Source: Tolypeutes matacus (lineage: Eukaryota; Chordata; Mammalia; Cingulata; Chlamyphoridae). From it: a stretch of 64,000 bases of DNA. The notes under the pieces are model-generated. The model searched no databases. It saw nothing but the letters and a program-made list of their open reading frames with translations, and was not told the DNA's origin. The translations under genes and the position numbers were made by a program. The stretch spans positions 4,794,066 to 4,858,065 of the forward strand of contig JAKSZT010054569.1 in assembly GCA_026826555.1 (NCBI GenBank), written 5' to 3'. Shown here one piece after another: positions 11,641 to 43,700 of the stretch (the first letter of the stretch is position 1; every line of letters begins with the position of its first letter).

Positions 11641-12188
11641 GCTGCGGCCCCGCACTCGCCCCAGGGCCTATCCCAGGCTCCTGCAGAAGGGACCGAGCCG
11701 GGTCCTTCCCTTTCACGCTGTCCCTCCTCCCAGCTGCCAAACTTGCCAGCCCCAGGGGGCAGGACCCAAGAAGCGGGGAGCGGGGACGATGCATCCTGGA
11801 TGCGTCCTGCATCCTGGGCCTCGGCGCCGGGCGGGCGCGGGGGGTTGCAGAAGCCCCGAGCCCCCTGCCCGTGCTCCCGGCTGGGGGCGTCTGCCTGTCT
11901 GTGCTGTCAGTGGGCCTGGGCCTGGGGGAGCCGCGGGGACCCCTCCCCTCGCAGCCCTCGCTCTGTCCATGCAGGGGTCCCAAAGCCCACACTTTGTCCA
12001 CGTTCCAGCCCTGTGGTTTTTGTCTGTGTGTGTCTCTTGGTGCGGTGGCCTGTTGTCTCTGTGCCTGTGCCCTGGTCTCTGAGTCTTCACCACCCGTGCG
12101 TCCGTCTGGGGTCTGTCTGTCCGTCCCTCTGTTGGTGCTGTGCCCTCGGCTATCCCAGAGAGCGGGAGGACTCCACAGCAGCTCCCCC

Positions 12189-12194
12189 AATAAA
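12189..12194 (+). terminator. SLC30A3 polyadenylation signal AATAAA
   Basis: Canonical AATAAA about 550 bases after the SLC30A3 stop codon. The transcript should end some 10-30 bases further on, giving a 3' UTR of roughly 0.57 kb. Confidence 0.8.
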
Positions 12195-12671
12195 CTTGTG
12201 GCTAATGGCACCTTTCAGCCTCCCTCAGCTCTGACTCCTCAGGGGGAGGGCGCGGGACGTGGTATTTGGGCACTGACAGAATCCCGCAGCCACCGCGACT
12301 GTCCACAGCCCCCCGGCCCCTTCCCAGCCCCTCCACCCTCCAACAGCCATTCAGGTGGTGGCTGAAGACCACCAGCCCCTTTCCGCGGCTTCCTCTCTTC
12401 CACAGCCCCCTCCAGTCCGGGGCGAAAAAGGAAAGGGGATTCCCTGCCCTGCTGCCCTGCCCCGTCCTTGGCTCAGGGGGGGCCCTCCCTAGAGGCTCCA
12501 GAGGAGAGCGGGGTGGACCTCTCAGTGCTGACCTGGGCTCGGTCCTCAAGCTGTGTGGGGGGCCTGGGGGCAGGGGGTCCTCAGCCCCAGCCACCCCGAG
12601 TCCCAAGTGTGGGCCGGGGGCACCGAAGGCCCCTTTCACGATGCTCCCCCCTCCCCCGTTTTTTGTTTTTG

Positions 12672-12762
12672 TTTTTTTAGGAGGCACTGGGGATCAAACC
12701 CAAGACCTTGTACATGGGAAGCAGGCACTCAACTACTTGAGCTACATCCATTCCCCCCACCT
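12672..12762 (-). mobile_element. DAS-type SINE fragment
   Basis: Reverse-oriented SINE head. On the minus strand it reads from the GGAATGGATGTAGCTCAAGT-type start through the TGGGTTTGATCCCC B-box-like segment into a T-rich (A-rich on its own strand) end at about 12660-12680. Confidence 0.75.
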
Positions 12763-15700
12763 CCCACCCCATGTTTTAAGAACCATATATTTTGACACTT
12801 TGGGTCTTACAAACCAGTCTCAGTAAGAGATTGTTGGAGTTTCTCCTTTTAAAACTCAAACTCTGCTTTGATTTTGGATCTAGTGCTTTGGATGAGCAGA
12901 AGTTAACTGGGCTTTCCACCCAAAGCTGAGGCACTGAGCATTTTCATTAGCCCATGAAAACATCTTTACTATAAAATTATCTTTTTAAAAAATTACAAAA
13001 GCAATATATATTTAAGAGTCCAACTGAGAAAACATGTATAAAGTAGAAAGTGAATGTTTTTCCTATATCCCCTCCCACAGATAAGTGCTGTCTGCTCGTT
13101 GGAAGCCATCCCGTGCCTCGTAAAGCAATTCTATATAATACCTAAATGGGCCCATTTGGTAGATCAGATCCTGTAACCTGCTTTTAGGACTCAACAGTCC
13201 ATCCTGGACACATCTGTCCACGTCAGCACCCATAGGTGCCATTCCTCTTTTTGGGGTGAGTCTGTCTGCTGTGCAGGCTGTAGTCGGGCCCCGGCGGCTG
13301 GGCTGGGGGGCAGGGCTGGGGTCCCTGGCACTCAGCTGCAGCGCTGCCCCATCTGCTCTCCATGCTTTGCTAGTTCCCGCACTTTCCCATTTTCCGTCTC
13401 ATTGATTGCAGGCCCCAAGTGACAGGAGGGGGTGGGGAAGAGTGAGGAAATGAAGAGAGGGAAGGAGGCTGGGGATCAAGCTGCAGCCCTGTCCCAGCAG
13501 CCCAATGCTGAGTCCCTTTCAGGAGAGGGAACAACTATTCAAGGCAGGAAGAGCCCTCTCAAAGCATCTGCCCATCTCCTGCCAGAGGAAGAGGACGCTG
13601 AGGCTCAGAGAGGGAAAGGGGCAACCCCAAGGTCGCCCAGGCTCTGACTCCCACCCCAGGCCCCTTGCAGCTCCTGCACGGTCGAGTTTCTCGGCAGCTG
13701 CCCCGGCAGCCTGGTGCCTCTGGCACACCCGAGGCTGGGGCTTGTTGGAGTCCTTGGTTCCCACTTGGCCTTCTACCAAGGTGCTGGACACAGTCAACCT
13801 CCCTGCACTTGGGCTTGCTAAATTGTTAAAACAGGGATTATGTGAAATGATGGGGGTGAATGTGCCTGGCCTTTAGAGGGCATGGGCTAAGGGGTGAGAT
13901 GTTGGGATGAATCAAGAGGCAGGGGAGAGATTTCAGGGAAACAGGAGGGCTTAGCACCCTGGCGGCAGGGACAGGAACCGGCATTTATTGCATTTATTGT
14001 GCTGACGCTGTCAGGGAGGCACTTAGATGTGTCATCTGCACTGCACAGAGGGTCCTGAGGCTTACCTGCCCTGCTCACATGGGGCGGGGTGGCAAACAGA
14101 TTCAAACTCAACCACCCTGCCCTCCACCTGCCTTCAGGCATCCTTTTGTCAGGGACAGGGAGACAGGAGGAGGAGGGACTCAAGGCGCAGGAGCATTCTC
14201 TCTGGTTCACACGGCACCCCCCGGCGGGAGGCCAGGGACCCTGCAGAAGCTGCCTGCACGTCCCCTGCCACCACGTCTGCCCAGCCCGTCTCCTCCCCTG
14301 GCTTATCTAGAAACCCCTTCCCTCTTGATCTCCTTCCCTGACGATAAAATGTAGTGGAGGGAGAGGTGAGGGGAAGAGGGCTGGGGAGGGGGCGGGGCAT
14401 GGTGGGGGGAAGCCAGTGGAAGAGCCAGGCCTGGGAAGGGCCCCATCCATCAGCCGGGCCTGGCAGCTCTTTACACAGCTGATTAACTATGCCAGAAGCA
14501 GGAGGGTGGCCTGTGCGTCAGAGAGGGGCTGGAGAGGATGAGCTGGAGGAAAGCGAGAGAGGGTCAGGTTTGTCATGCTGAGAGAGTGCAGTTGTGCAGC
14601 GTTCAGATGAGCCCAAGGGGCAGAGGGGGACGCCAAGATGGAAGGCATGGCCTGGACAGGCTGCATGCTGCAGGGACCAGGCCAGTGGGATGCCTGGGTT
14701 GGGGCTGAGTGATGGTACCTTCCTGCCCTAGGGGCAAGGGCCCAGGACCCAGGACCCAGGACCCAGGAGCAGGGTCACGCAGAAGCCCAGGTAGACAGCG
14801 CTGTGCCTACCACCCTCCAGCGCTCCTCCCGCCCCTCATGGGTCTTCAGCGTGGGCCAGTGGAAAGGAGGGGCCTTGGGCCTCTAGGCTGATGGAGCCAG
14901 CCTGTCAGAGGGCCAGCAGTGCCCACCCCCCTTCCCAGGCCCATGCCATGGGAGCAGCCGGAGGCAGCCTGAAGGCTCTGGAAGGAATCTCAAGACCCAA
15001 GTCAGGATGGCATGCCCCCCCCCACTGCTGCTCCTCCTGGCAGAGCCTCCCACCTTTGTGAGAACCATAGTTAGGGGGCTTCCTGAAGAGTTGAAGGACC
15101 CTTCACCCCTAGCCCTCTAACCTCCCTTTCTCCAACTCTGGGAGTTCCCAGGGCCTCCTTGTCCTTGTCTGAGCCCCAGGGTCAACCCACCAGCACCTCG
15201 TCAGTCCCTCCCCAGGGGTGCTTGGCGGAGCTTGAGGTTGAAGATGCGGATGTGACCGCAAATGGTCCCACAGACAAAGTGGGCCCTGCTGCCAGGACTG
15301 GGGTAGGAGGGGGCCCAGGGCTGCTGGAGCCTCTGCCTCCCTCCTCCGGCCCCTCAGCCCTCACCTGCTCTCTGCTCTCCGCATCCTGCGGCTCCAGGAA
15401 GCAGCCCCGGGCCTGGGCGGAGCTCACAGCGGAGCTCATGGAGGATGGAGGAAGCCTCCCCCATGCCAGGCCTGACCCTCCGGCACTTGGCACCAGTCTA
15501 GAGCCCAGAGTGGCGACCCTGGGGCGGACACACCTCATGGCCACTCACAAGTGGCTCCCCTTCCTCTCCACTCCCTCTGGAAGCCTTTCTGGCCGGTTGC
15601 TAGGAGGGCGCCTGCCGACTGGGGAGAGGGAAAGCACCACCGCCAGCTTTGCCACCCTGGCTGGGAGCACACTTCCAGCTCTGTTCCTCAGTGGGAACGC

Positions 15701-17241
15701 CTCCACTCTCAAAGCGTACACCCTCCCAGAGGAGGAGAGCGAAGAACCGGGCAGTCTCCGCGGGCACCCTTCTGAGTTTTCCTCTCCTGTCCATGCTATG
15801 CCAACCGCACCTGGTCCAAGGGCTTACTGCCCCACTTTCTCTGACCTAAATAGCCTTCACATCAAATTCCATTTTCTCATTCCCTTTAGCTCAACCAAGT
15901 TGGGCTGTAAATTTGAAGAGGAATGGAGCCAAAAGTCTAGGGAGAAACAAAAGGGAACCGGACCCAGAAAATACAAAAGATAGTCAAGCTTCCCAAAATA
16001 AGCAGGTTTCAGACCCGTGACGGCAGACGTGCTTGTCCCTGGCTGGGAAGTCTGCCCAGAGGTTCTCTATCTGCTGCCCTCCGCCTCCACTGCTGTACCC
16101 GAGTGGTGTTGGGGTCGGAACTCAGCGCACAGTCCCCCAGGGGGTGCGGTGCCGGGGGGCTGACATGCTGCCAGATCGCAGGCTCCCTGGACAGAGGCAC
16201 CGTTCTCCCCACATTGGCCTCCCCGCACCTCGCTCACAGCCTGGCACCAACTAAGTGCTCAGTAAGGAACGACTGGGCAAAAGTGAAGCCAGTGGTCCAG
16301 CCTCAGCAAGAGCCCCCCAAGTTCTTGGCTCCCAGCTGTGGGCCAAGTCATGCTTGACTCACTTGCTGATGGCAACTATTCAAGGGCCTCTTAAGAAGGA
16401 GGTAATTTATAGACCCAAGGTCCTCTGGGTGAGGGGGGGACAGGTGATGCGCCTCTCCATGACCCTACCATTGCTTCACCCAGTCCCACCACAGTTCACA
16501 AGGTTTAGCTTCCCCTGGGCCCCTGCTCGTGAGCCTTTGGTTACTCTCCTGCAGATTCATCACAGCTTTCAGAGCCTTTTCTAGATTCCATCAGGTCTCA
16601 ACGCCAGCACCTTTTCTCCTTGCCTCTTGGCAAATGACCTCAGCTCCTAAAGCAGTCCCTCACTGACCCCAGGAGACCTGGTGCCTGCCTCACCAGCCTG
16701 AGAGCCTCAGTCCATAGTCCTTGCCTCAGGCATCGTGCTGTTGGCCCTCGACAGGCTCTGACTCCACGGACACCTTCTCCCACCCTCACTCGTTTTTCTG
16801 AGTTCTTCCATCCCGCCTGAGGCTCAGGTCTCTTTTCTCCTTTGCTTCCACTTTTGCAGTAAGGTAAATTTCAATTACCTTTATGTCGAAGACTCGTTCA
16901 ACAAGTGCTTCTTGAGCTCCTTCTGTGTGCCGGGCACCGGTTTAGGTCAGTACTTGACACTTACACGAGGACAGCTTTGAGTCTTTCGCAACTGGCTGCA
17001 ACCCCCAGCTCCACTACCTGCATGGCATTGCCATATAGAGGTCCCACGGCAGCTGAAACGCGTCATGCCCCATTGGAAGCTGTCCCCCCACCCCCATCCC
17101 AAACCTGCTCTCTGGTTCATCTTCCGCAGTTTTTATTCTCCCAATTTCAAGGTCATTTTTTACTCTTCTGTCTCCATTGTATCTTGCAACCATACCCATT
17201 CCCATCTGTCTACCACCTAAGACCAGGCCCTCTTCACCTAT

Positions 17242-17690
17242 TGTGGTGGTTTGGAACTGTACGTACCTCAGAAAATCATGTTCTTAAAACGAATCCCTTC
17301 TTGTGGGTGTAAATCTTTTGTAAGTAGGACATTGTGATGAGGTTACTTCAGTTATGGTGTGGCCCAGGGTGAGTCCTAATCCTCTTACTGAAGTCCTTGA
17401 TAAGAAAATGAAATTCAGAGAGAGAAAGCTGCAGGAGCAAGAAGCTGAAAGCAACAAAACCTGGAAGAGAAGGGAGAGCACAGCAGCTGCTGCCATGTGC
17501 CTTCCATGTGACAGAGGAGTCCAGGATCGCCGGCAGCCAGTCTTCAGGAAGAAAGCATTGCCTTGATGATGCCTTGATTTGGACATTTATTACAGCCTCA
17601 AAACTAAGCTTAGAAGCTAATAAATTCCCATCGTTAAAAGCCAGCCCCACTTATGGCATCTGCTTTGGCAGCTTAGCAAACGAAAGCACC
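17242..17690 (+). mobile_element. Solo LTR, MaLR-like
   Basis: A roughly 450-bp element beginning TGTGGTGGTTTGG and closing near CGAAAGCA. The poly(A)-type signal AATAAATTCCC sits at about 17618, close to the 3' end, as in MaLR (ERVL-type) LTRs. The family is called from overall architecture and remembered consensus, so the subfamily is unknown. Confidence 0.55.
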
Positions 17691-20117
17691 TGTCACCTGC
17701 ATCTACTGCAGCGACTTTCTAATTGGCCTCCCTAAAGCTGGAATGGCTCCTTTCCTCCCATCTCTGTTAGAGATTCCGCCAGACTGGTTTTCCCTAGGCA
17801 CTGGTCTCATTCCTGTCACTCATTCTTTGCCCCACATGGCAAACAGCCTGCATCTCTGTCTCCTCACGTTGTTACAAATTGCAGAAGCCCAGCAGTTTTA
17901 CAATGGCAACTTCCAACTTGGCACTTTCAACTTAGAGCCCTGAGGTATGGTGACTTGCTTGTGGCTGCTGCTGGGTGATGGCAAGGGGCCGAGAGTGGAG
18001 CAGGTGGCAAAGCTTGAAGTGGACTACCTATTTTGAGGGCAATCTTCTCCTTCAGCAGGGCAGACAACATAGTTAATGATAAGCAAACACGCTAGGTCAG
18101 GTTCCTTTTGCACCGGGGGAATACACTTAAAAGGCTCATCCAGAAGTCAAAAAGAATATTATTTATAAAGTGCTTAGAACAGTTTTTGGCACATCATTAG
18201 AGCTATGTGCAGTGTTTGTTAAAAAAAATAAACCCAACTCTCTTAAGTATCTCAGGAACAAGGAGCCCAAGAAAACTTGTTTCTTAAACTTTTTATGGTT
18301 AGTGACAACCAGGTGGCACATAGAGTTGGTTCTCAGTGGACGTGGAGCAAGTTCAGACACAGGCATATTTTTTAAAGGACAGTTTTTTTTTTTTCTGCTG
18401 ACAGCTTTTTATTTCCCGATGTAATAAGATCTAATCTGTGGTTGTAGGGGGAAGGCGTTTCTTCCACTTAGAGCTGTGTTATGATGTGGAGAGCCAAAGA
18501 AAGGATCAGGGTGGAACACCTCCCACCGCTTGGCAGCAAATGCTGCTTCTGCTACTTGACGACGAGGCCATTTCTGAGCACTGTGGGAATCTGTGTGTGA
18601 CAGATCCCCAAGGACTCAAGAGTACTTGAGAAAATAATCCCAGACTTGTTCGAACAGCTTAAAAAGGGAAACTGAAGCTCTAGAAAGGAGAAGCATTCTG
18701 CAAATGACCCACTCGTTTACAAACAACCAAGTGCTCCGGGTACCCGACAGAGCTGTCAGCTTGAGGCTCCGGAAAGGCCAGGACGAGCTCCCGTCAGCGG
18801 CACTGGAGAGGCTGCTCAGCTCTCCAGAGCTGATGGCACTGTGCCCAGTCCCATTCAGCTCTGCTGCCTGCGGCATGGATTAGGATTTCTGCTGGAATGC
18901 TCCCAGCCCAAGCCTCTGGTCTGGCCCTTCGTGCCCTCGCCCTTGACAAGGCCAAGCAGGAATCCTCCGCTGGCCGAGGCATGCCTTCTCATCCCACATT
19001 CCAGCTTGCTCTAAGAGGGGCTCTCTCCATCCCCCCAGCCTCACCCCTTCAAGGCACCAGCCCAAACTCCACGAAGCCTCTGGGCGCCTTCTGAAAACTG
19101 GATCCACCTTGGACTTACGCAGCTATGGGACTTTGGGCAGTAATTTCCCTGAGCATTTTGTCTGGATGATGATGGTTGTGAGGTTGGCGTGAGAGTAAAC
19201 GGGAATCCGTATAAAGCTTCTGCTCATCCTGTTTTCAAGACCTCAGTTCCTTCCTGTCCTATCCCTAACACATTAACAGCTCTTTTTAAGAGAGGTTCTG
19301 GGTTTACAGAGCAACCATGCATCAAATACAAGATTCTCACATACCAACCAATCACAACATTGGTGTGATAACATTTGTTACAAATGATGAAAGCACATTT
19401 TTATAATTGTACTATTAACTAGTCTACAGTTTAAGCTTCACGGTGTAGTATACAGTTCCATGGATTTTTTTAAAAAGTATTTTCTATTCTAGTACCCCAT
19501 ATACTCCCTCTATTTCCCCTTTAAACCACATTCAGATATATATTTCAGTGCTAACAGCTCTTTCGTGAAGTAGGTTTTTCCTGAATGGCAGGAGAGCAGT
19601 TTGGACTATCGTGTGCTGACGTGCGGCAGTCCCATTTGTAGACGTCACTGGATGCCTTACCAAGAGGCCTCAAAACTGGAGAACGCTAAGGTCAGGTTCC
19701 AAGCACCCCACGGCAGCCTCAGCTGCTCAGGGAAGAGCACGAGGCCTAGAGAGAGGCTTCCAAACCCCATCAGCCAGGACCCAGTGGCTCTGCCTTCCTT
19801 CCGCCGTGACCCATGGGTTCTCCAAGTGTGTGGGAAGGACGCAAGGACGCTTGTCAGGACTGGGAGTACAGAGTGCCGGCAGCCCTGGCCTGGGCGTGAC
19901 ACAGGATTCCCAGCAGCAGAGTAACAGGGTCCAGAGCCACAGGAACTGACCGCACGTGGCGAGCCTGGCTGCTCACCCCCTGCCCGGCGGGGCCGCTCGT
20001 ACCACTAGGCATCGATGCCCATTTTCTAAAAGAAAGCTTTATCTTAATACAATACACTTAGCACCCTGCGCCTGACACCTGAAAGGAAACAGGAAGTGCA
20101 CACAGGCAGCCCAGCTG

Positions 20118-20123
20118 TTTATT
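20118..20123 (-). terminator. CAD polyadenylation signal AATAAA (TTTATT on + strand)
   Basis: AATAAA on the minus strand 204-209 bases past the CAD stop codon, which gives a short 3' UTR of roughly 0.22 kb. It faces the SLC30A3 signal across about 7.9 kb of intergenic DNA. Confidence 0.8.
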
Positions 20124-20326
20124 ATGTCCATAAAAAGTGACTGTACAGGTTGGAGGGGTGATCAGGGAGGCAGGGCAGCCGGGGCCCTGCTCCTTGCTAG
20201 CGAGGTCCAGACAGTGCCTGACGTGTGCGGTCTCGCGTGCGTGTGCGCTATCTGGAGTCCTGGAGTGGCGACCAGGTGTGCTGCCCCCGTGGGGGGCACC
20301 GGGAGTCCTTGCCCAGCAGCCAGGCC

Positions 20327-40166
<19,840 letters not shown>

Positions 40167-40229
40167 AGGCACGGAGGCCAGGCGGGCGGCAGCACGCAGG
40201 GGCGCGGGGAGCCCGGCCGGCGCGGGCAC

Positions 40230-40235
40230 CACGTG
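40230..40235. promoter_or_regulatory. E-box CACGTG near the CAD start
   Basis: Perfect CACGTG 64 bases upstream of the CAD ATG. In rodent and human CAD, a CACGTG near the transcription start is bound by Myc/Max and USF and gives growth-dependent transcription. The match in place and sequence supports the same role here. Confidence 0.75.
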
Positions 40236-40258
40236 AGGGCAGCGGCGGGCCGCGAGTC

Positions 40259-40264
40259 CACGTG
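40259..40264. promoter_or_regulatory. Second E-box CACGTG near the CAD start
   Basis: Another perfect CACGTG, 93 bases upstream of the ATG and 29 bases from the first (centre to centre). I cannot tell from sequence which of the two corresponds to the element mapped in other species. Confidence 0.65.
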
Positions 40265-40556
40265 GCTCTGGGCTCGGGCGGCTGAGCCGGGGGCGCGCGG
40301 ACGACGCAGGGCCCGGGCCGCGGGGCGGCGGCGGCGTGCGGGGCGGGGCCGAGTGCGTGCGGGGCGGGCCCGAGCCGCGGGGCGGGGCCGCCGCCCCCTC
40401 AGCGGCAGCTCCCCCAAACCCACTCCTCCGAAGCACTCTTGCACCCCAACCCCAAAACACAGAGGCGGCGCCCTTTTCCCTTAAAAGGGGAAAGAAAAAG
40501 AAGAGGAATGAACTGTTGATCATTGAGGGAGGACACTCTTCCTTTAGAAACAGAAC

Positions 40557-40562
40557 TTTATT
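40557..40562 (-). terminator. ATRAID polyadenylation signal AATAAA
   Basis: AATAAA on the minus strand about 220 bases past the ATRAID stop. ATRAID transcripts should end near 40540, which leaves only a few hundred bases before CAD exon 1. Confidence 0.75.
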
Positions 40563-40779
40563 ATTGCCGACAACACAAATGGGAATCGGTGGCAGTCGGC
40601 TCCTGGTCAGGGGGTGTCCACAACACTCCAGGGCTGTGCCGCTGTCCATCTTCCTTCCAATGGCGGCCTCAGCCTTGAGCGGGGTCCGCTGGCGAAGGAG
40701 GCCTGACTCGGAAGCAGGCTTCCCAGGTTGGCCAAAGATAGCTCAGGACCATCTAGGTCAGTCTGGAGACCCCTGCGGC

Positions 40780-43700
40780 TCAGGAAGCCTTGGCTTTTCT
40801 GCGCTGGGTCCCCCACAGCAGGATAGAGATGGATAGCGTGGTGGAGCCCAAAATCCCAAAGAACACAAGTAGTGAAAATGAGCCCTGTGGAAAAACAGAG
40901 CCCAAAGCAGAGGACTCAGGGCTATGTCCCAGCACCTGGTTCTCTCCTTGCACGCCTGTCCCCTCATCCAAGTTAGTTCTCTTATGGCTTTCCTCCTCTA
41001 GGTGACTTGCATCCACTCCTGGCCTCTTGGCTCTTCTTTCAGGCAGATTCCCGCTCTATGCATTTCTCTGAGCCCCAATTGGGAGGCCTAATTCCTCACC
41101 TGCCGCATACACTTGTAGCCGTGGAAGCCGTCAGAGCAGAGACACTGCATGAGGCCCGGACCATCTGGTACACAAGATCCATTCTCAGGACACAATTCTA
41201 GGAGCCAGAGAGAGAGAGAGAGAGAGAACATCATTGGGTCCCATCAGGTATGTGTCTCAAATACCTGCTTTAATTGAAGAATTTCAATCCTTTCTAGGTC
41301 AAAGGGAGAGGAAAGGAGATTACAGGAATCAAAGCATATTGATAACAATAATCATACTGTCTAAGACATTTTCTTTCCAAGGAATTAAGAGTCTCAGAAG
41401 TCTGAACAAAATGTGCCTAAGCTACTTTATGGTCTTTTTGGTCTAAAGTGACGAATCCAAGGGGGAAGAGAGAATTCCCCCAAGGGTGGTGGAGAGCGCA
41501 TACCTGGGTCCTCAGTGCTATTGCAGAGGTCCCTTTGCCCTTGGCAGATTTTGTTGTCTATGTAATGGGTGATATTATTCCAAGCATCACTACCTCCAGG
41601 GCAGCTGACATCTTGTGGCAGTACCCTGAGGACAACACAGGCTGTCATAATAGGCAGTTCAAAGTTGCTGAGCTCCCAGCACTGTCCCACTCTGATTATT
41701 GGCCCCCACCCCTGACCCTCACTCACAGAGTCTGGAGCTGGGTAAAGCCGCAGAAGGTGTTGGTCAAGTCATCCTTGATGGGGTTTGCTTGCAGGTCTCT
41801 GCAAAGCACACAGTTAGCACTCTGCCCTGGAAAGCACTATGCTTCCATTCACACATCTTCCTGGACTGGAAAGCCAGTCCTTATCCTGGGCTATCCGGGT
41901 TTAGACATTAACATTCATCCTTCTTTTTCGGAGTCTATGCCCAGAGACTTTCCCTCCGACTCTTCACTATATTTTTGGGAAGGAGGGCACCTAATCACTT
42001 ACACGATTATGGCAGTATAGGCCTGAGTGAAGTTTGGACCAGGGTCCTTCAGAGAACAGTTATGGAGATCCAGCCTAAGGAAACAAAGTAATCAGTGTAA
42101 CTATGTGTTTCTCCTCCTCCTCCTCCTCCATGGCAAGGTTTGTATGTTTGTCTTTGAGGACACAATCCCCTTTCTGGCTAATCAATATTAATTGGATACA
42201 GCTGCATTCAAAGCCACAGACTTGGGGCTGTGGTGGTAGCTGTTTTAATCCTGCACTGTCCAATAAGGCCGCCACTAGCTACATGTAGCTATTTAGATTT
42301 CAATAAATTATAATTAAATGAAAAATTCTGTCCCTCATTGACAGTAGCCACAGTTCAAGTGTTCAGAAGCCACATGCAGCTAGTGGCTACCACATTACAA
42401 GTACAGATGTGAAACATTTATTTCCATCATCGCAGAAAGTTCTATTGGACAGTACTCTTTGAATCAGTACACCTACGTCCTGTCAGTTTACATCTCCGCA
42501 TATATTGGATGAAGTGTTTTTTGTCTACATTAGTGGCTCTCACATTGTGACATTACGATACCAGATCCATAAAGGGCATTCAAATGGAAAAAAAAAAAAG
42601 CAAGTCACATAAATGAAAGTTTTTCCCAAGTACATTTTCAATTACGACTATATGTAAACTCCTGGACACTGAGAACCAAACCACAATTATTTTTTCTTTA
42701 ATATCTACCACTGTCCATTCCTGTACTTTACAAATATGCACTGAGTACCTACTAAAACAGTGGGGGAATACTTTTGTTTTCGTGTTTTTTTGGAGGTACC
42801 GGGGACTGAATCTTGTACATACAAGGCAGGCATTCAACCACTGACCTACACCCACTTTGCTGGGAGAATATTTTTTAAAAAGACATAACTCAGTATCTTT
42901 GCTTTCAAGTAGTTTACAATTTAGTAGGGGAACAAGACAATTGCCGAAAATAGAAATATAAATGTTAGAGATAAATACATTTAAGCTGTACAGACACTAT
43001 GGATTAGAGGAAATCAATTAAAAAGATATTGGGGGAGGGAGTGGGGATTATGGGAATCCCTTATATTTTTTATGTAACATTCATGTAATCTAAAGCTTCT
43101 TTAAAAGTAAAAAAATTAATTACAAAAAAAAGATATTACGCTGGGGTTTATTCCTAGGGAGAATTCACAAAAGATGTTGGAACTGTAGCATATATATGTC
43201 CTAATTTGGTAGAGGAAGGCAATGCCAGGTAAAAATAGGGGGCTGAACAAAGAAACAAAGGTAGAATGTATTTGAGGGCAGGTAAATCTGGCAGGAGACA
43301 TACCTGTGGTAGATACTGAATGCCTAGTTCAAGATTTGAACTTTATCCTGAGTGCAACATAGTTATAAATAAATAAGGTTTAAAACTAGACAGCGATAGT
43401 GGGAAAAAATGGTTTTTGGAAAGCTTAATATAGAGAATTATTTAGGTAGATTGGGGAAAGAGGAGAATGGGAGTAAGACATGACATTTTGAGTTTGAAAT
43501 GAGGGTGGAGCACTCAAGAGAAAATGTTTAATCTGGGCAGGAGTGAATCTGAAGGACCTATAAGGGGACAGGAAGAGGAATTTGCATCTGACAAACATGA
43601 CTAACTCAGAAAGGGAAGAAAAAAACCATATTAGTGTGTGTAGTCTTGAAGGCCATTGGAATATTAGTCTTGAAAAAGTGGGGAATTTCACGGAGCACAC

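Larger units (their letters stand above)
12211..20100. other. Intergenic stretch between convergent SLC30A3 and CAD
   Basis: I see no gene here that I can support. It contains a SINE (12672-12762), a probable old L1 3' fragment (about 12950-13260), MIR fragments (about 13575-13660, 13985-14060, 16890-16960, 18665-18710, 19115-19195) and a MaLR-like LTR (17242-17690). Several open frames exist, the longest 274 codons at 15159-15983. None shows a domain, splice context or known homologue, and all look like chance frames in GC-rich sequence. A CCCAGGA heptamer is tandemly repeated at about 14745-14771. Confidence 0.6.

Noticed and set aside
11165..12211. 348-codon minus-strand open frame
   Set aside because: Antisense shadow of SLC30A3 exon 8 and its 3' UTR.
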